From Gnetum montanum (taxonomy: Eukaryota; Streptophyta; Gnetopsida; Gnetales; Gnetaceae), in NCBI GenBank assembly GCA_015680685.1, contig MNCI01008953.1, forward strand, positions 426,733-490,732: a stretch of DNA of 64,000 nt, given 5' to 3'. Under the pieces are notes generated by a model. That model was not told the DNA's origin and did no database searches. It saw only the letters and a list, made by a program, of their open reading frames with translations. This document shows positions 57,575 to 64,000 of the stretch, in pieces. Numbering within the stretch: position 1 is the stretch's first letter; each line of letters opens with the position of its first letter. The position numbers were made by a program, and so were the translations under genes.

Positions 57575-59573
57575 CAATGCTGAAGTTGTAGGAAATCTTC
57601 ATTCCTTTTTATTACTTGGCTAAGAATGGTGGGGTCCATGAGATGGGCTTTCAATTCTACCACCATGCTAGCTAATTGGGGATTTTTAGTAGTGGTTTCC
57701 TTGAGTTGGGTGTTAGCAATGATGAGCTTGCCCTTTGTCTTGAGTAGCTATGACTACATAGTAGTTATTTCCTCTGGAAGATCAAAGATCTGCAAAAGTG
57801 ATTGCCTAGTTTCCACCAGTTGGTCTAACACATCCTCATGTTGGATTGTACTTAATCACCCACTTCCTACTCCTACTAAATAATGTACATCTTTTAGAAT
57901 AGCTATGTTAGGCATGGCTATTACAAGAGTGTTTAATGCTTTGGCAAAATGATCTCCCATCACTTCTGCCACTTTCTCTTGCCCATGGTGCTGCATTACT
58001 AGGATAGTAGCCCCATCACCTTTCTCCAAGTGCATCGAGAAATTCATGATGTTTCCAAATATTTCTAAGAACTTCTGTTATCCAAGGATGAATACTAAAA
58101 GCTCTTAGGCACTTAGATTCATTCTTGTAGGCACCTGAATGCATTGCATAGAAAACAATGGGGCAATCTCCTATACCTAGCTAATCATCCTAATGACTTC
58201 ATTGAGATGGCTCAACACTAACCAATAGACCAATGGCTCTCCACCACTTACTTCTCCTTGTTATTAATACAACATCCATTCATTGAGTTTTTTCATTTAC
58301 TCAACAACTGCATGGATCTCTAGTGTAGTCCCACCCATAGTTGGTGATGATGGTTACTTCTCCTTGAGTAGCTTGTCAACTACCTTATCATTCATCATCT
58401 CCTATCAAGATGTGGCAAAAGCATGGTTAAGTGTATCATTAGCATAATGAGCTATGCCTTCTCTTTTTCAAAGTTTTTAGATCACACATATAAACGTGAG
58501 TGTCTTCCTCCCTCACTCATTTTTTTAAAGTGTTTCTCAATTTCAAGGAATGATAAGTTGAGGGAGGTTAAAAGGGAACTTGCTACTTAGACTAGTGCAC
58601 ACATGGGCAAAGAAGGTAGTCACCTTGCTAGAATTCATTGTAGATTTTAGGTGATAAGTTGCTATCCTTAAATAGCCTCTCTCTACCTTAGTGAGTGCAC
58701 TATATTCCTTATCATCCATCCCATAGCATCGTTGAATCCATTCTTTCTTTACATTTGGATCTACCTAAGTTGAGATCTTTACCAAATTTGCCTTTATGTC
58801 AGGTAAGCTAAGGGACTTTGTAATGGCCTCAGTTGAGTAGAAGATTGTTATGCACTTAACTTTGATAGTGGTATCTTTACCTTGCTAGACCTCATCATAG
58901 GGTTTAGGTGATAGGATGCTATCTTGAAATAGGCTTTCTCTACCTTAGTGAGTGCACCTTACTCCTTACAGTCCACCCCATAGCATCGTTGGACCCATTC
59001 TTTCTTTACATTTTGGTTCACTTGAGTTGAGATTTTTTCCAAAGTCATGTTTATGTTAGGCAAGCCAAAGACCACCACGATGGCCTCAACCCAGTAGAAG
59101 ACCATTATGGACTTGACTTTGACAATGACATCTTTTTGTTGGCTATTCTAGAAGAGGTATGTTTCTCCCATGTACCACTCTCCACTGTAATAGAGAATGG
59201 GCCACATGAGAGACCCCTATAATTTTGTTGGGACTTCCTCCAATTATAAGTTCAAGAAGGGACCAAAGTTAAGCTCTTGAGGAACCAAACTTTGGACCTT
59301 CTTGGAACAAATTATTTTCAAGTAGGCCTTGGTCAATGTGACCTCAAGATTAGGCCTTGGCCTTGGTGTCTCATCATGCCATGACTGGCTAATCTCTTCT
59401 ATGGGAATCTAATGAACAAATTTTACTTTGGGCTCTTCCCAAAGAAGTCCCATTGCATAGGTTTTAGCCTCTTGTTATTGGGGTTGGTGTGGCTGCTAAT
59501 CCCTTCCTCCTCTTGGCTGCTTCTCCCTTAGTTAAGATGGTCCTTCTCCTTGTGGTCCCCTATTTTGTACCAT
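57575..59573 (-). pseudogene. Chain C gene in the env position
   Basis: ATG at about 59573 (MVQNRGPQGEG...), matching the start of the element B gene. The segment GATILVMQHHGQEKVAEVMGDH at about 58020-57950 aligns with GATVVVMQHQNVTGVADVVADH of B. The central transposon-protein-like domain (58200-59400) is present but broken by many stops. A block near 58660-58960 ('tgataagttgctatcctt...agcatcgttgaatccattctttctttaca') is repeated at 58910-59010, indicating an internal duplication of about 250 bp. The coiled-coil C-terminus of B is mostly missing here. Confidence 0.6.
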
Positions 59574-61830
59574 CTATGATCACAAACATAACCAAGGATT
59601 AGTGTTTACTATGTAACCCTTAATTCTTTTGATACATTTCATCTTTTGGTCTAGTTACACTTAATTTTGTTATAACCATGGTAGATTGATTATTTTATTC
59701 ATTTAGCTCCCCAAGTTTGTTGATGAGATTTAACTTGGCATCAACGGTGATTTTTTTATTATTTTATTAGTAAAACCTTGGAGGTTAGAAACATTTAAAA
59801 AAATTTCAATCATAAAACATACATTTATGAACCCCCACAATGTAAAGTGCATCTTTGACAATTAGAGGGTCAAAGAATGAGTGAAATCAGATAAGCAGTT
59901 TGTAAGTTATCATCCTTAGAAGATACTCTAAGCTTCGGAAAATGAAAAAAATTCCTTGGCATTATAATGCAAATGTAAAAAATTGACTAATTCTTGTTGT
60001 GTATGTATATAATTTTTGCCTTGTGTTGATGGGGATGCATCAACATAGCCTATTGAAGCAATTTTTACATATAAGAAACTAAGTGTTGGGAAAGAGTTTG
60101 GTGATGAAATTAGAATCTAGAGAAAGCCAGAAAAGCCTAGAATAAGGAAAAATCATGGATGAGGGCTTGAATTTGGATTGTCAAAGGAGATTATGAGGAA
60201 ATTACAGTGCCAATGAGCACAAAATCTAGATGGTATGAGTTCAAACATAATGGATTTGAAGGCAAATTAACTAAGGGATAAGATGTTTAAGCATCTAGAA
60301 CAAGGAGTATACAAGTGGGTCCTCCCCATAGCAAGCTTATTCCTCTAATGCCCTTGAATTCCCTCATACCTAAAAGTTTGTAGGCATCAAGGATGATTAA
60401 TGGTCATGGATTGTTAAAAATCGAATCACACAAGAAACCACCAATGAACTAAGACATACCAAAATGCACACATTGGTTAAATATCATAAGAGGTAGTGAG
60501 GTGGTAGATGGTAAGAATAGATGATGAGAGAGCAGTTGTGTGGTAATGAAGTCTTGCATCTAGTCACACGAAGTCCTTTGTAGATTTTTGTGATTAATAT
60601 GACATGAGACTATCCTATCCTTAGAATCAAGGCCATCCACTTCTAGTGACTTTGCATTAGTATATTTAGATCGTTCAACCCTCAATGTCCATGAACACTC
60701 CCAAAGAGCATCCCCCATTCCAAATAGAGAAGAAAAGAAAAGCAAGAATTTAAGAGGGCCTTAGTTATAGGAATGCCTTCAGGGATTAGTAGCATGTCTT
60801 TCTAGACCCATAACCAGTGCTTTAGGTCACTATTTTGTCTAAGGGATGTGCTTTGAATTCTCAAGGTTTTTTTTTTTTCATGGGAACCACACCATTAAAA
60901 TAAATTACTTCTTATTATTAGTTGATGTTAGGAATGGTGAGGAATTGATGAGAATACCCATAAAACTCTAGATGGTTGGTAGGTAAAAAATGTGACAAGT
61001 CACTTTCAATCCACACCCTTATCAATTCCACTTGATTTGTTCCAAGTTTGGAAAGTACCGACGTTACGGGTTCTTTATAAGTTGTTATTAATAAAGGATC
61101 TCATGCATCTAAAATGAGAGAACACCCTGGAGTTAAGCTCACTACCTAAGATCATGAGAAAACTAATGTTCCATTAATTAATGTCAAAATTCAAGGATGA
61201 AATTCAATCATTAAGTAATCAATTCAATCATTATAATAGAATGGACCACCATCAATCAATAGTTCTATACAGCACCAAAGTCCTAATGGCAATAAAAAGA
61301 AAAATACACATAAGAAAATTCAAATAAGGCAAAATATAAAAGAAATTGTAAACTATTCAAGAAAATGAAAAACATATAAATAACAGCATATAAAAAAATA
61401 AATGAGCAATTACAAAATGTTAGCATGGATGGACATCTCCCCCATGATGGAGTTAGAAGAGAGAGATCCAAAAGATTGAGCATGCTTGACCATCAATTAA
61501 GGTACTTTTGCCACAAGTTGTCCTTGTTTTCAAGAAAGGTTTAATTTATTGCATGTTAACCAATAATCTCTTATTTTTTCTAGTAGAATGATAGATCATC
61601 ATGTCCCCAAATGGGAAAGTTTTATGGATAATGCAAGGGTTCTTCAAAGCATTTGAAATTTCATACTTTGAGGTACATGCAAGGGATTCCAATGAAGCAT
61701 ATTATCTCTTAGTTGGAATTTGACTTTCTTGATTTTGAGGTCATGACATTGCTTATTGTATGCCTTGTGCATTTCATTCAATAATAGGGCCACTAATCAA
61801 TTTTCATCTTGCATGTTGAGATTCATCAAT
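59574..61830 (-). other. Chain C spacer between pol and env-position gene
   Basis: About 2.2 kb without a domain, AT-rich. Around 60000-60060 is a minus-strand ATTATATA box next to GATGCATCAAC/TTGATGGGG sequence resembling the end of the C LTR (GCATCAATGGGG). It lies about 450 bases upstream of the env-position ATG and is the counterpart of the element B internal module. The region 60700-61500 has no recognisable gene. Confidence 0.45.
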
Positions 61831-62700
61831 CTTTTCCTTTAGGCTAGACTTACATCCAGGTCAAAGTCACAAGCTATTGAAAGTGTACAAAGCTTGGTTT
61901 GGATAGAAAGAGTTGGGAGTTTCCCATACACTAACTCATAGGGAGAATACCCAATAGGAATTTTCCATGTTGAACAATAAGCCCAAAGAGCATCATTGAG
62001 TTTATTGCTCCATTCCTTCCTATATTTACTAACTGTGCAAGTTAGTATTTTTGTGATTTCCCTATTCATGACCTCAACTTGACTGTTGGCTTGGGGATGG
62101 TATGTAGTTATTATTTTATGTTCAACCCCAAGCTATTACATGATTTTTTATAAAGTGACACCCATGAAATGTGTTCCATTATCTGAAATTAGTGCTCATG
62201 GCATACCAAACCTATTTACAACATTTTGTTGTATAAACCATGCCACCATGGAAGATAAACAATTAGTGATGGTAGAAACTTTAGCCCACTTGGTGTAACA
62301 GTCAACCACCATGATTATGTATGCCTTTTCATTTAACATGGGATTGATGGACCTCATGAATTTGATCCCCCAAAGATCGAAAGGCTCCAATGGTTGAATC
62401 TACTGTTGGCGTCATTCCATTCGCATGGTCATCCCTTCATCATGTTGGCACCTATCAAAGGAATGGAAGAAGTGATGAGCATCCTTGAAGATTTTTGGCC
62501 AATATTACCTTACCATGAGGATATTAATGGCTATCCTTCTCCTAGCATAGTGGCCCCCACAAGGGACTTCATGCACATCCTAGAGAATGAAGTTGATCTA
62601 CATCAACACACCATCTTACTAGTCATCTACCCAACTCTTATAGAGGTTACCTTTGATTTCCATAAATTGCTTGGCCTAATGAAGAAACTATTGTTTCTTC
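61831..62700 (-). pseudogene. Chain C integrase (Athila-like)
   Basis: Read on the minus strand: the core begins PFDLWGIKFMRSINP (62390), where the family's catalytic Asp (WGIDFMG) is Lys. VVDCYTKWAKVS, VVNRFGMP, ISDNGTHF (Asp kept, about 62180) and NSQVEVMNREI (Glu kept, about 62070) follow. The C-terminal part LNDALWAYCSTWKIPIGYSPYELVYG (62020-61930) is the diagnostic Athila-type integrase block. Stops between the frames. The zinc-binding part is at about 62560-62430. Confidence 0.85.
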
Positions 62701-64000
62701 TTATTGTCCCACTCCTATGGCATTTCCTATGTGAGTAGATAGGAGATGATGTGAGCATACCAGTTCATTTCTTTGGAACTTTGAACATCAACAACATTAG
62801 CAAAGAGTAGTTCATTAGGAAATTAATCAAATAGCATGTCATCATCCTCCTTGCTATCCCCTTGTAACCAAGATAAGTGATCAAAAACCACATTCTCTAC
62901 CCCCTTTTTTCAATCATCATTAAATCAAACTCTTGAAGAATTATTAGCCACCATATGACATGGGGGCTCACCATTGGTTTATTCATCAGGAACTAAATAG
63001 CACTGTGGTTAGTGTGCATAAAGACTTGGTATCTAAGCACATAGTTCTTGAATTTCTCTAAGGAATACATCATTGACATGAGCTCCATTTTAGTGATGAT
63101 GTAGTTTAGTTATGCATCTACAATGCTCTTGCTTGCACAGTGGATGTAGTATGGACATTTATGATCACCAACTGTGTAAGCATGACCCCCAAAGCATACT
63201 TTGATGTATCATTCATGATGTGGAATGGCCTGGACTAGCCTAGTACTCATAGAATTGGAGTTTCTATGAGTTTCTTTTTTAATTTTTAGAATGCATTCTC
63301 ACATTCCTTAGTCTAGATGAATGATGCATTCTTCTTTGTAAGTTCTACCAATGGTTTCAAAATCTTTGAGAAGTTTTCAATGAAGCACCTATAGTAACTG
63401 ATGTGATCAAGAAATGACCTTACATCTTTTACTATTTCCAATTGTCTAGTTATTCCTTGGATGACCCTTACTTTCTCTGAGTTCACCTCGATCCCTTTGC
63501 TTGAAATCCTATGCCCCAAGACAATGCCCTCTTAGACCATTAGGTGGCTTTTCTATTAATTGAAGCTTAGATTTGTCTCCACATACCATTGAAGAAATTG
63601 CTCAAGGAAATCCAAGACTTACTCAAAGGTAGCCCCATAGGTAAAGAAGTCATCCATGAAGACTTTCACCCTACTACCAATTTTTTGTTGAAAGATGCTT
63701 AGGACCAATCGCTGAAATATAGTAAGAGCATTGCACTAGCCAAAGGGCATCTTTTCATATGAAAAATTTTTCCAAGGACTTATGAATGTAGTCTTGGCCT
63801 AGTCCTTTTATGCAATCTGGATTTGGTTATAACCACTATAGCCATCTAAAAAGTTGTAGTAATAATGCTCTACAATGGTATCAAATACCTAGTCTACAAA
63901 TGGCAATGGAAAATGGTCTTTGTAAGTTTCCATATTCAATAGTTGAAAATCAATATAGACTCTCCATTTTCCTCCCTTATTTGGTACAATAATAAGTGGA
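62701..64000 (-). pseudogene. Chain C reverse transcriptase-RNase H, runs off window
   Basis: Minus-strand order from the right edge: GGKWRVYIDFQLLN (63960), HFPLPFVD, FLDGYSGYNQIQIA (63850), KMPFG (63750), VFMDDFF catalytic box (about 63665), then the open frame GHRISSKGIEVNSEKVRVI...RSFLDHISYYRCFIENFSKI (63519-63313), an Athila-type connection motif. RNase H remnants lie at about 63260-62880. Stops include several TAG. The 5' part (protease, gag) of this copy lies beyond the window. Confidence 0.85.

Overview
The window looks like heterochromatic, transposon-filled DNA from a large-genome vascular plant. Everything recognisable is LTR retrotransposon: there is no host gene, rRNA, tRNA gene or CRISPR array. 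The species cannot be fixed from the sequence. The plant assignment rests on Tat/Ogre-type pol with two RNase H domains, Athila-type pol with a tRNA-Asp primer site, and decay dominated by C-to-T and G-to-A changes.

Backbone (+ strand): three related Tat/Ogre-like Ty3/gypsy elements stand head to tail with only one LTR between neighbours. T1 is about 1-12001 plus LTR1 12002-14613. T2 is about 14625-35151 plus LTR2 35152-37497. T3 is about 37498-50840 plus LTR3 50841-54035. Each keeps the same order: gag, protease, hairpin-repeat array A, a multi-exon gene on the opposite strand, array B (traces in T1), an intron-type 3' splice site, RT-RNase H-archaeal-type RNase H-integrase, array C, LTR. 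T1 is best preserved and T3 most decayed (protease and RT catalytic residues lost).

Most notable: between protease and RT, where Ogre elements are known to carry an intron, each element holds an antisense gene. In T1 it can be followed as eight exons with GT-AG borders (7645 to 3565) and a TATA-like box upstream. Its second exon resembles the HAD/NIF (FCP1-like) fold, the middle is a long domain typical of plant transposon-associated proteins, and the C-terminus is acidic with PHEE repeats. Short repeats of the form 'small stem-loop + TTAAACTGGC' flank this gene and follow integrase; the stems differ but keep pairing.

A second family (Athila-like, minus strand) is present twice. Element B (22362-31007, LTRs of 832 and 826 bp) is inserted in T2 between the antisense gene's promoter and RT. 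It has gag and a gene in the env position but no pol, and carries an internal promoter-like module resembling the end of its own LTR. At 54300-64000 a chain C shows gag, one LTR (56702-57566), an env-position gene and pol, running off the right edge; one LTR serves two internal regions.

The assembly has three single-N joins (8540, 10947, 53329). Two are flanked by exact 44-46 bp duplications and one hides about 143 bp of missing RT sequence.
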